From Gammaproteobacteria bacterium (GTDB lineage Bacteria > Pseudomonadota > Gammaproteobacteria > Pseudomonadales > Pseudohongiellaceae), in contig RKSA01000250.1 in assembly GCA_007571115.1 (NCBI GenBank), positions 1-16,168 on the forward strand: DNA of 16,168 nt, read 5' to 3'. Shown here piece by piece: positions 1-6,557 of the stretch; positions within the stretch are counted from its first letter, which is position 1; every line of letters begins with the position of its first letter. The notes under the pieces were generated by a model that saw nothing but the letters and a program-made list of their open reading frames with translations, was not told the DNA's origin and searched no databases. A program made the translations under genes and the position numbers.

Positions 1-46
1 CGGAGCTGAACGCACGATCGCCCGTCGGACCAGGTGATCCGTTCAC
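1..46 (-). other. possible 5' end of an unidentified minus-strand gene
   Basis: Reading the minus strand, a GTG at 46-44 follows a purine-rich ribosome-binding-like stretch (GGAGGGGAG, complement of about 50-58) and opens a frame without stops to the window edge, 15 codons. An overlapping frame from a GTG near 62 is also open. Too little is present to name a product. It is listed because the plus strand here does not resemble the permease that begins further on, so these bases may belong to a different operon. Confidence 0.2.
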
Positions 47-74
47 GTCTCCCCTCCGACACTGCGGTCTCAAC

Positions 75-170
75 TCAGAGGGCCCCCGCGAACTCGCTCC
101 GTGAGCGGCGCACGTCCGGGAGATGCTGTTCGGTCCAGTGTCGAATCGCCTCGAGCGGCTCGGTGGGAAT
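75..170 (-). pseudogene. possible 3' end of a broken minus-strand CDS
   Basis: On the minus strand from about 170 to a TGA at 77-75 the frame reads as natural protein, including EAIRHWTEQHLPDVRR and ending EFAGAL, with mostly G or C in third positions. The plus-strand frame over the same bases is Cys/Arg/Ser-rich, typical of an antisense shadow. Beyond about 170 this minus frame becomes the shadow of the permease gene. I read it as the tail of an unidentified protein cut at the junction. The family is not recognised. A non-coding stretch or an assembly chimera are alternatives. Confidence 0.3.
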
Positions 171-1395
171 GAAGGCCGGCAACGCCTGGAAACTCGCGAT
201 GACCGCCGTGCGCCGCCGACGGCGGCAGAACGTGCTGCAAGTCATGGTGTTCTCGGTGACGATCATGTCGCTGCTGATCCTGAGCCTGTTGCGCACCGAC
301 CTGATTGCCGACTGGCAGGCGCAACTGCCGGAAAACACTCCCAATCATTTCCTGATGAACATCACCGGCGGCCAGATCGAGGGGATCGAGGCCTTTTTTG
401 CCGACCACGCGATTGCAGCCAATGCCTTCTATCCGCTCGTCAGCGCGCGGGTGCAGGCGATCAATGGCAGCGAGCCTGTGCCCGCAAGCGATCCGGATGA
501 CGAAGAACGCGGCGCCTCGCTGATCGAGAGCGGCGAACTCGACGATGCGGCGGACGAAGCGGACGATGGCGAAGGGCGTGACGAGAGAGGCCGGCCCGGT
601 CCTCGGCGGGTGACCTGGACGGCGGATATTCCGCCTGACAACCACGTCATCGCCGGCGAATGGTGGCCAGAAAATCCTGCGCCGGGCCTGGTTTCGATAG
701 AAGAGGAATATGCCGAATGGCTGAACCTGGCGGTCGGCGACACGATCGAATTCGAGATCGGCCAGCAGTCGGTCAGCGCCGAGGTCGCCAATATCCGTTC
801 GGTGCGCTGGGACAACATGCAGCCGAACTTCTTCATCGTGTTCTCGCCGGGAACGATCGATCATCTCGGAGCGACGTACCTGTCCACGGTATTGCTCGAA
901 ACCGGGCAGAAGCTGCTGCTCAACGACTTGCTCCGGCAATTTCCGACCATCGTCGTGATCGAGGTCGACGCCTTGATCGAGCAGATCCAGAACATCATCG
1001 CCCGGGTCACTTCGGCGATCGAGCTGATCTTCGCCCTGGTGCTCGTTGCGGGAGCACTGGTGTTGCTCGCCTGCGTCAACGCGAGCCTTGACGAGCGGTT
1101 CCACGAAAACGCGATCCTGCGAACCCTGGGGGCGGGACGCAAGCTGATCCTCGGCGCCTTGCTGATCGAATTCTCCCTGATCGGACTCGTTGCCGGAGTG
1201 ATCGCCACCCTCGGAGCCGAAGGCGGGGTGTTCTATCTGCAAGAACGGCTCTTTGAACAGGATTTCAACGTGCATTACTGGGTCTGGCTCGCGGGCCCGG
1301 CGCTGGGGATGGCGGTCGTTGCCTTGCTCGGAGTCAATGCCACGCGCAAGGTTGTCAGCATCAGCCCCTTGACCGCATTGCGCCGCGTGGTTTAA
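169..1395 (+). CDS. 5'-truncated YbbP-like ABC transporter permease (FtsX family), C-terminal half
   Basis: Inner-membrane permease subunit of an ABC exporter of the MacB/FtsX superfamily; YbbP works with the ATPase YbbA, which is not seen here. From ATG 169 the protein is 408 aa, while full-length YbbP proteins are roughly 800 aa, so this is the second half only. Visible parts: a basic run RRRRRQ before a membrane segment at about 22-41; a periplasmic domain with the family-like stretches DWQAQLPENTPNHF and HVIAGEWWP; an FtsX domain with membrane segments at about 283-303, 325-349 and 371-389, including RTLGAGRK; and the typical C-terminal SPLTALR. An Asp/Glu-rich insert lies at about 108-145. 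The frame stays open upstream to a GTG at 34, but that N-terminus is not permease-like. The fragment could be a pseudogene, an assembly artefact or, less likely, a half-size permease. Family call is firm; function of the fragment is doubtful. Confidence 0.75.
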   Translation: MKAGNAWKLAMTAVRRRRRQNVLQVMVFSVTIMSLLILSLLRTDLIADWQAQLPENTPNHFLMNITGGQIEGIEAFFADHAIAANAFYPLVSARVQAINGSEPVPASDPDDEERGASLIESGELDDAADEADDGEGRDERGRPGPRRVTWTADIPPDNHVIAGEWWPENPAPGLVSIEEEYAEWLNLAVGDTIEFEIGQQSVSAEVANIRSVRWDNMQPNFFIVFSPGTIDHLGATYLSTVLLETGQKLLLNDLLRQFPTIVVIEVDALIEQIQNIIARVTSAIELIFALVLVAGALVLLACVNASLDERFHENAILRTLGAGRKLILGALLIEFSLIGLVAGVIATLGAEGGVFYLQERLFEQDFNVHYWVWLAGPALGMAVVALLGVNATRKVVSISPLTALRRVV

Positions 1396-1419
1396 TTGCC
1401 CGGATCCTTGGATGCATTC

Positions 1420-2043
1420 ATGAAAGATTTCCTGCCAGCCTCGTTGCCTGCCTTGCTGCTTGGCGCCTTGCTATGGTCCGCCGCCTCGACAGCCGTCGGC
1501 CAGTCCCTCGAATCGGTCACTGCCGAGCGATGCATTCGCGGCGACTGCATCGACGGCGAAGGAACCATGGAGTTCGACACCGCATTTGGCAAGGGCCGCT
1601 ATGCGGGAGGTTTTCTCGATGGCGAGTTCCATGGCCATGGCAGGCTGGAAATCCCCGTTTCCTTCGTCGCCGAAGAGGTCTACGTCGGTTCCTGGAAGCG
1701 TGGCGCCCGGGAGGGCCGCGGCAAGCACTGGAATGGCCGCGGCAACTTGTACATCGGTGAATGGAAGAACAACAAGCGCCATGGCCGGGGGAGCTATGTG
1801 CTCAATCTTCCCGAATGGCGCGAGAACGAGCACACCGAATTCTGGCTGCAAGACAATACCGAGAACTACACCGGCGATTTCGTCAATGACCACTATCACG
1901 GCCAGGGAACGTATCGCTGGACGAATGGCCGCAAGTTCGTCGGCGGCTTCTTCGCCAGCGAGAAACACGGCCATGGCACCTTCTATTACGAAACCGGCAC
2001 CGCGCGGAAGCAGCTCTGGAATTATGGTGACTTCGTTCGTTGA
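1420..2043 (+). CDS. exported MORN-repeat protein
   Basis: 207-aa protein of unknown specific role. An N-terminal signal peptide (MKDF, then a hydrophobic stretch to about residue 22, with likely cleavage near AVGQ-S at about 28) suggests export to the periplasm or outer surface. The rest is a series of MORN-type repeats with the G-x-G-x-hydrophobic pattern: GEGTMEF, GHGRLEI, VYVGSWKRGAREGRGK, LYIGEWKNNKRHGRGSY, YTGDFVNDHYHGQGTYRW, FVGGFFASEKHGHGTFYY. The repeats form beta-hairpins; MORN proteins are often scaffolds, which is family knowledge rather than evidence from this sequence. A TTG at 1396 is in frame, but ATG 1420 begins exactly at the signal peptide, so I prefer it. It lies 24 bases after the permease stop and 47 before pdxH, so co-transcription is likely. 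Confidence 0.8.
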   Translation: MKDFLPASLPALLLGALLWSAASTAVGQSLESVTAERCIRGDCIDGEGTMEFDTAFGKGRYAGGFLDGEFHGHGRLEIPVSFVAEEVYVGSWKRGAREGRGKHWNGRGNLYIGEWKNNKRHGRGSYVLNLPEWRENEHTEFWLQDNTENYTGDFVNDHYHGQGTYRWTNGRKFVGGFFASEKHGHGTFYYETGTARKQLWNYGDFVR

Positions 2044-2090
2044 TCGTCGCGCTGGCGATGTTGCCAGTGACTCCCGAAACGGCACTTGCA

Positions 2091-2744
2091 ATGAAACCCG
2101 GAATGCATCTTGAATCGTTGCGGCGAGAATATCTCTCCGAAGGGCTGGGCCGGGAGCATCTCGCTGCCGACCCCCTCGAACAGTTCGGCGAATGGATGCG
2201 GCAGGCGCTCGAACTGCAAGTTCCCGACCCGACCGCGATGGTCGCCGCCACCGTCGCCGAAGATGGCCAGCCGAGCCAGCGCATCGTGTTGCTCAAGCAC
2301 TTCGACGAGGGCGGCTTCTTTTTCTATACCAATCATGGCTCGCGCAAGGCGCTCGAACTCGTCGGCAATCCTCGCATCAGCCTGCTGTTTCCCTGGCATG
2401 TCATCGATCGGCAGGTGAAGATTTGCGGCGTCGCTGCGCCGACCGAAAGGAGCGAGTCGGCAGCGTATTTCTCGACTCGCCCGCGCCCGAGCCAGTTGGC
2501 GGCGCTGGCCTCGCGGCAGAGTCGGCTGCTCGCCAGCCGCGCCGAGCTGATGGCGGCTTTCGACGAGCTTGCGCAACGCCATCGCGAAGGAGAAATTCCG
2601 CTGCCGGACGACTGGGGAGGCTACCGCGTGCGAGCGAGCGAATACGAATTCTGGCAGGGCCGCCCAGATCGGCTGCACGATCGTTTCCGCTATTCCCGCG
2701 AAGCCTCCTCCGAGCCATGGAACATCGAGAGGCTCGCGCCTTGA
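2091..2744 (+). CDS. pdxH: pyridoxamine/pyridoxine 5'-phosphate oxidase
   Basis: FMN-dependent cytoplasmic enzyme that oxidises pyridoxine or pyridoxamine 5'-phosphate to pyridoxal 5'-phosphate with O2, the last step of PLP synthesis and salvage. The 217 aa align end to end with E. coli PdxH (218 aa): LRREY at 10-14, DPTAMVAATV at 46-55, FMN-contacting RIVLLK at 64-69, YTNHGSRKA at 79-87, FPWHVIDRQV at 100-109, the C-terminal dimerisation region with GEIPLP and GGYRV, FWQG at 187-190, RLHDR at 194-198, and the usual ending ERLAP. ATG 2091 gives the family length; ATG 2058 (11 residues longer) and ATG 2103 are alternatives, and none has a strong Shine-Dalgarno sequence. It follows the MORN gene by 47 bases and converges on sppA. 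Confidence 0.96.
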   Translation: MKPGMHLESLRREYLSEGLGREHLAADPLEQFGEWMRQALELQVPDPTAMVAATVAEDGQPSQRIVLLKHFDEGGFFFYTNHGSRKALELVGNPRISLLFPWHVIDRQVKICGVAAPTERSESAAYFSTRPRPSQLAALASRQSRLLASRAELMAAFDELAQRHREGEIPLPDDWGGYRVRASEYEFWQGRPDRLHDRFRYSREASSEPWNIERLAP

Positions 2745-2757
2745 CCGCTCGGTTGCA

Positions 2758-2785
2758 GGCGCGGTTGCTGCAACTCAGCCGCGCC
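2758..2785. terminator. inverted repeat between convergent pdxH and sppA, possible bidirectional terminator
   Basis: GGCGCGG (2758-2764) pairs perfectly with CCGCGCC (2779-2785). The 14-base loop contains a second small stem, GTTG-ctg-CAAC. It sits in the 54-base gap between the pdxH stop (2744) and the sppA stop (2799), where a terminator would serve both genes. There is no T-tract on either side, so it is not a textbook intrinsic terminator. Confidence 0.35.
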
Positions 2786-2798
2786 CGGTGCAGGCCCG

Positions 2799-4943
2799 TT
2801 ACAGCGCGAATGGCAGCGGAAGCTTCCCGAGCGCCTCCGCCGACAGCCCGGTCGCCCCGAAAGACAGCTCGCAGTCCAGGCACTCCATGTAGAGGTGCTG
2901 CGGGTCGGGGTGCTCGAGATAGGGCAGCAGTCGGCCCAGTGAGGACTTCAGCAGCGATTGGCCGTTGAGCAGCGGGAGCAGGCGCAGGATCTCGTCGAGC
3001 AGCTCCTGCTCGGGTTCTACAATCTCCAGGCGGTATTGCCCCTCGTCCAGCCCGACCATTCCGGCGGCTTCCGTGACGGCGCCGCCGAAGCTGCCCAGCC
3101 CGTCGAGCAGGCCGCGCTCGATGGCCTCGCCGCCGGTCCAGACCTGGCCACTGGCGAGGCTCTCGGTGTCATCCAGGGACAGATTGCGGCTGTCGGCCAC
3201 CAACTGCTTGAAGTTTTGGTAGGTGTTTTCGACGCTGCTGGTGAACACGGCGCCAATGCGCGGGTGCAGCGCTGTAAAAGGGGTTCCGGTGCCGCTCATG
3301 TCCGAGGTTCCGGTGCCGTCGTAGTTGGCGCCCAGCCAGTTGGTCGCTCCCTCGGCGGTGAATAGCACGGCGAACACGCCGATGGAGCCGGTGATGCTGC
3401 CCTTGGCTGCCAGTATCCGGTCGGCGCCGGTGGCGATGTAATAGCCGCCAGAGGCGCCCAGCCCGCCGATCGAGACCAGCACCGGCACCTCGGAGTGGAC
3501 CAGTGCCCGGCGCAGGATTTCGGAGGCGTAGACCGATCCGCCGGGAGTGTCCAGGCGCAGCAGGATGACGGCCGGGGGCTCGTCGCGCTCGTTCAGGGAA
3601 CGGACCTGATCGGCCACCCGCCAGGCGTCGAAGGCGCCGCCTTCGTCGGTACCCGACACCGTGCCCCGGGCAAAGAGCACCGCCACAGATTCAACGTCGG
3701 CTTCGGCATCGTCTTTTGCCTTTTCTTTGCCAGCGAATCCACCGGTCGCCCGGAAGTACCGGTTCCAGGAGATTTGCCGCTTGCAGGCGCAGGCCTCATC
3801 GCTTTCAGCGCTCATGTCACTTTCAGTCATCACTTCGCTTTCAGTGCCCATGTCACTGTCGGCGATCATGTCGCCTTCAGTGCTCACGTCAGTGTCGGCC
3901 ATCGTGTCGCTTTCAGTGCTCGTGTCGCTGTCGGCCATCGTGTCGCCTTCAGCGCTCGTGTCAGTGTCGGCCATCGTGTCGCCCTCAGCGCCCTCAGGCG
4001 AGCCGAACTGCTCGTCGAACAACTCCACCAAAGCCTGGTTGGAGGTGCCGTGCAGCGCCACCGTGGCGTGTACCAAGCCGTTCTGCAGGGCGGCTATGGC
4101 GGAATCGCCCCCAGCCCTGAGCATCTGTTGGTCGGGATGGTCGGCGTAGTTCTGCAGGTCGTCCGGCGACAGGTCCATCTGGGCGCCGACCCGCTGCTTC
4201 CAGCCTGCCCAGAGGTGGCCGCTCCAGCGCTGGGCGGCCTGCTTGGCATTCTCGGACATGGCGGTGTGGGTGAACTGTTCCGGTGCCGATTTGTAGTTGC
4301 CGGCAACGAAGGCGTGGGTCGTCAGCCTGAGTCGCTCGATGGTGTCGGCGAAAAAGAGCCTATGCGCACCGTAGCCAGCAAAGATCACCGAGCCCATGGG
4401 ATCGATCACCACCCGATCAGCGTGGGCGGCCAGGAAGTAGGCCGACTGGTTGAGACTGTCGCCGTAGGCTAGCACCTGCTTGCCCTGGGCGCGAAAGCGC
4501 AGCAGTGCATCGGCCACTTCGTCGAGCAGGGCGGGGTAGCCGCCGGCAAAATACGACAGTTCCAGCACTGCGCCCTGGATGCGATCGTCCGTCGCGGCCC
4601 GGTCCAGGGCGACGATCAGGGATTGGGCCGGAGTGTCGCCACTGCTGGAGGTATCGTCGGTGATCTCGGACAGCGCCTGGATCAACTGATCCTGCTGGTC
4701 GAGGTGGTCCACCAGTCTGCCCTCGATCCTGAGCACCAGCACCGAGTCCTCTGCGATCTCGGTGGGCTCGGTCTGTACGCCGGCGAAGAGTTCCTCAAAA
4801 GAGTCGCCATGCTGCGACAGAATGATGCCCAGGGCGATGAACCAAATCACCACTCCCAGGCCGATCAGGGCCAGGGTGGTGCGAAGTGCGCGCCAGATGA
4901 TCGAGAGGGCGCGGCCGATGACGTGAAACAAGCGGGACAACAT
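2799..4943 (-). CDS. sppA: signal peptide peptidase SppA, 67-kDa type, with acidic repeat linker
   Basis: Membrane-anchored serine protease that degrades cleaved signal peptides at the periplasmic face of the inner membrane; E. coli SppA uses a Ser-Lys dyad split between tandem domains. This protein is 714 aa against 618 in E. coli. Residues 1-45 hold a basic start and one membrane segment. The N-terminal domain carries the general-base lysine K218 in GNYKSAPEQF, matching GTYKSAVEPF of E. coli. The C-terminal domain has DTPGGSVYASE, the nucleophile S498 in GASGGYY and TGSIGVF. Between the domains, about residues 320-383 are five 12-residue acidic repeats, followed by Cys- and Lys-containing sequence (EACACKR). 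ATG 4943 is chosen over ATG 4982 because it follows a strong GAGGAG at 7-base spacing. It begins 43 bases after the pfp stop, so the two may be co-transcribed. Leu and Ser codon use (CTG, AGC, TCC) looks different from neighbours by eye. Confidence 0.93.
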   Translation of the reverse strand: MLSRLFHVIGRALSIIWRALRTTLALIGLGVVIWFIALGIILSQHGDSFEELFAGVQTEPTEIAEDSVLVLRIEGRLVDHLDQQDQLIQALSEITDDTSSSGDTPAQSLIVALDRAATDDRIQGAVLELSYFAGGYPALLDEVADALLRFRAQGKQVLAYGDSLNQSAYFLAAHADRVVIDPMGSVIFAGYGAHRLFFADTIERLRLTTHAFVAGNYKSAPEQFTHTAMSENAKQAAQRWSGHLWAGWKQRVGAQMDLSPDDLQNYADHPDQQMLRAGGDSAIAALQNGLVHATVALHGTSNQALVELFDEQFGSPEGAEGDTMADTDTSAEGDTMADSDTSTESDTMADTDVSTEGDMIADSDMGTESEVMTESDMSAESDEACACKRQISWNRYFRATGGFAGKEKAKDDAEADVESVAVLFARGTVSGTDEGGAFDAWRVADQVRSLNERDEPPAVILLRLDTPGGSVYASEILRRALVHSEVPVLVSIGGLGASGGYYIATGADRILAAKGSITGSIGVFAVLFTAEGATNWLGANYDGTGTSDMSGTGTPFTALHPRIGAVFTSSVENTYQNFKQLVADSRNLSLDDTESLASGQVWTGGEAIERGLLDGLGSFGGAVTEAAGMVGLDEGQYRLEIVEPEQELLDEILRLLPLLNGQSLLKSSLGRLLPYLEHPDPQHLYMECLDCELSFGATGLSAEALGKLPLPFAL
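3795..3986 (-). repeat. 36-bp in-frame tandem repeats in sppA (12-residue acidic units)
   Basis: Read on the minus strand, five full 36-base units (3986-3951, 3950-3915, 3914-3879, 3878-3843, 3842-3807) and a 12-base partial unit (3806-3795) encode EGDTMADTDTSA, EGDTMADSDTST, ESDTMADTDVST, EGDMIADSDMGT, ESEVMTESDMSA and ESDE. The consensus is E-G/S-D-T-M-A-D-S/T-D-x-S-T. Copies decay towards the C-terminal end, and the first units are the most alike at DNA level. The array fills the linker between the two SppA protease domains and is absent from E. coli SppA. Its length, a multiple of three per unit, keeps the frame whatever the copy number. Confidence 0.95.
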
Positions 4944-4950
4944 GGGGATA

Positions 4951-4956
4951 CTCCTC
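4951..4956 (-). promoter_or_regulatory. ribosome binding site that sets the sppA start
   Basis: The minus strand reads GAGGAG, then seven bases, then ATG at 4943. This favours the 714-aa start over the in-frame ATG at 4982, which has no such site. Confidence 0.8.
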
Positions 4957-4986
4957 GGGTTCAAGTTTGCTGCAAAGGTCATTCAT

Positions 4987-6249
4987 TCATGCGCCCGTCC
5001 AGGCGGGCAGCTTCCTCTCGGCGAGCACGCTCTCGAGGTGTGCATAGCGCGGCAGGCCGTGCTCGTAGGGGGGGTAGTCCTCGCCGCAGATCAAAGGAGC
5101 GAAGTAGTCTCGGGCCGCAGCGGTGATGTGGAAGCCGTCGTCGCTGATATACGCCGCCGGCATCTTCTTTTCGACATTGGCGACTTCGGCCAGCGGCGCT
5201 TCGCCGATGCTCCAGCGATATTCCGCGCCCGGTTCGCGAACGATCACGGGCATGACAGCATTCTTGCCAGCCATGGCGAACTCGACTGCGGCCTTGCCGA
5301 CCGCATGGGCTTGCTCGACATCGGTCGCCGAAGCGATGTGGCGCGCAGCGCGTTGCAGGTAGTCGGCCACCGCCCAATGGTGCTTGTAGCCGAGCTGCTG
5401 CTTGACCAGCTCCGCGATCATCGGCGCCACGCCGCCAAGCTGGGCGTGGCCGAAAGCGTCGCTGCCACCAGCCTCGGACAGGAAGCGACCATCGGGCCCC
5501 TTGACTCCCTCGGAAACGACGATGGTGCAGAAGCCATGCCTATCGACACACGATCGCACCTTGCGCAAGAACCTCTCGCGGTCGAAAACGACCTCGGGAA
5601 AGAGGATGATGTGGGGAGGGTCGCCTTCGCTTTCGCTCGCCAGGCCTGCTGCGCCGGCGATCCAGCCCGCATGGCGGCCCATCACTTCCATGACGAACAC
5701 CTTGGTTGACGAATCGCACATGGAAGCGACGTCGAGCCCTGCCTCGCGGATCGAAATCGCGACATATTTCGCCACCGAGCCGAATCCCGGGCAATTGTCC
5801 GTGATGGGCAGGTCGTTATCGACCGTCTTCGGAATGCCAATGCACGTGATCGGGAAGCCTCGCGCAATGCTGAGCTCGGCGACCTTGTTGGCGGTGTCCT
5901 GGGAGTCGCCGCCGCCGTTGTAGAGAAAGTAGCGGATGTCATGGGCCTGGAACACTGCCATCAGCCGGTCGTATTCCCGGGCGCTCTCGCGCCATGACTT
6001 GAGCTTGTAGCGACACGAGCCGAACGCTCCGGCCGGCGTATGGCGCAAGGCGGCGATGCTCTCGGCCGGCTCCTTGCCGGTGTCGATCAGTTCCTCGCGC
6101 AATGCGCCAACGATGCCATTGCGTCCGGCATAGACGGTGCCGATGCGTTGCGGAAACCGCCGTGCGGTCTCGATCACTCCGCAGGCGCTGGCATTGATGA
6201 CGGCCGTCACGCCACCCGATTGGGCATAGAACAGATTGGCTTGGCTCAT
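4987..6249 (-). CDS. pfp: pyrophosphate-dependent 6-phosphofructokinase
   Basis: Phosphorylates fructose 6-phosphate to fructose 1,6-bisphosphate using PPi in place of ATP, a reversible glycolytic step in the cytoplasm. The 420 aa show the PFK fold: AQSGGVTAVINAS at 9-21 (phosphate-donor loop), YNGGGDSQDTAN at 110-121, PKTVDNDLP at 140-148 with catalytic Asp144 and Asp146 and diagnostic Lys141, GFGSVAKYV at 155-163, MEVMGRHAGWIA at 187-198 and GYKHHW later. Asp115 (GGGDS) and Lys141 replace the glycines of ATP-dependent enzymes, so PPi use is expected from family rules. The second Gly-Gly-Asp position is Gly (GGG), as in the related NGGxDS type. No Shine-Dalgarno sequence precedes ATG 6249. 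sppA lies 43 bases downstream on the same strand, and the gene diverges from the DUF4143 ATPase. Confidence 0.93.
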   Translation of the reverse strand: MSQANLFYAQSGGVTAVINASACGVIETARRFPQRIGTVYAGRNGIVGALREELIDTGKEPAESIAALRHTPAGAFGSCRYKLKSWRESAREYDRLMAVFQAHDIRYFLYNGGGDSQDTANKVAELSIARGFPITCIGIPKTVDNDLPITDNCPGFGSVAKYVAISIREAGLDVASMCDSSTKVFVMEVMGRHAGWIAGAAGLASESEGDPPHIILFPEVVFDRERFLRKVRSCVDRHGFCTIVVSEGVKGPDGRFLSEAGGSDAFGHAQLGGVAPMIAELVKQQLGYKHHWAVADYLQRAARHIASATDVEQAHAVGKAAVEFAMAGKNAVMPVIVREPGAEYRWSIGEAPLAEVANVEKKMPAAYISDDGFHITAAARDYFAPLICGEDYPPYEHGLPRYAHLESVLAERKLPAWTGA

Positions 6250-6257
6250 GCTGCGGC

Positions 6258-6287
6258 ATCATGCCAGATGTCGGCGCCGCATGGCAA
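6258..6287 (-). promoter_or_regulatory. candidate promoter of pfp
   Basis: On the minus strand TTGCCA (complement of 6282-6287, five of six with TTGACA), an 18-base spacer and CATGAT (complement of 6258-6263, four of six with TATAAT) precede pfp. The -10-like box ends eight bases before the ATG, so transcription would start at or next to the start codon, giving a leaderless or nearly leaderless mRNA. That fits the absence of a ribosome binding site. Match quality is modest. Confidence 0.3.
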
Positions 6288-6305
6288 ACAGGCCGGGCTT
6301 GGTGT

Positions 6306-6360
6306 CTGCCATGCCAGGCGCTTCGAAGTCGCGCAATTTGCTGGCAGGGGGAGATGGCAG
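6306..6360. repeat. nested inverted repeats in the pfp/ATPase intergenic region
   Basis: The 308-base gap 6250-6557 holds no convincing gene. In its first half CTGCCAT (6306-6312) pairs with ATGGCAG (6354-6360), and just inside TGCCAG (6312-6317) pairs with CTGGCA (6341-6346). A separate six-base hairpin GGCTCG-cgattt-CGAGCC lies at 6375-6392. No T-tract follows, so these are not clear terminators. They could be protein sites or chance. Confidence 0.4.
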
Positions 6361-6435
6361 GCGAGCGAGGCCGGGGCTCGCGATTTCGAGCCAAACCAGA
6401 CGCTGAGGACGCCATCGCGAGCGTGTGCCGAGAGA

Positions 6436-6550
6436 GTTGCAAAACCTGCGCTAAAATCGTTGCAAAAACTGCGTTAAGAACGTTGCAAAAAATGCTCTGG
6501 AATCGTTGCAAAACATGCGCTAGAATCGTTGCAAAACATGCGCTGGAGGT
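6436..6550 (+). repeat. five tandem 23-bp direct repeats upstream of the DUF4143 ATPase
   Basis: Units lie at 6436-6458, 6459-6481, 6482-6504, 6505-6527 and 6528-6550 with no spacers. Each begins GTTGCAAAA; the consensus then reads C-A-T-GCGCT-A-GAATC. Units 4 and 5 agree at all but the last few bases; units 1-3 differ at a few positions each. TTGCAA is itself a perfect palindrome, so each unit carries a symmetric core about every two helical turns. The last unit ends in GGAGGT, the ribosome binding site of the ATPase gene. The period is not a multiple of three and codon phase shifts from unit to unit, so the array is not coding. Operator array, iteron-like site or chromosomal repeat are all possible. 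Confidence 0.95.
6545..6550 (+). promoter_or_regulatory. ribosome binding site of the DUF4143 ATPase, inside repeat unit 5
   Basis: GGAGGT lies seven bases before ATG 6558 and decides this start over in-frame upstream codons as far back as 6261. It occupies the position where other repeat units carry the bases AGAATC, so the last unit has been altered into, or selected as, a translation signal. Confidence 0.85.
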
Positions 6551-6557
6551 GCTTTTG

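Noticed and set aside
70..1275. 401-codon open frame on the minus strand under the permease
   Set aside because: It mirrors the permease codons (Asp, Gln, Arg and His rich, no family resemblance), while the plus strand has clear FtsX features. Only the part between 75 and about 170 looks natural.
3495..4472. 325-codon plus-strand open frame with V-G-H-R-V-A-F-S repeats
   Set aside because: It is the antisense image of the sppA repeat array; the SppA reading carries catalytic motifs and a ribosome binding site.
6436..6550. CRISPR array
   Set aside because: The repeats are directly adjacent without spacers, and no cas gene is in the window.
6436..6550. A row of overlapping sigma-70 promoters (TTGCAA and TAGAAT boxes)
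   Set aside because: Spacing between boxes is 9 bases within a unit and 32 to the next unit, neither near 17.
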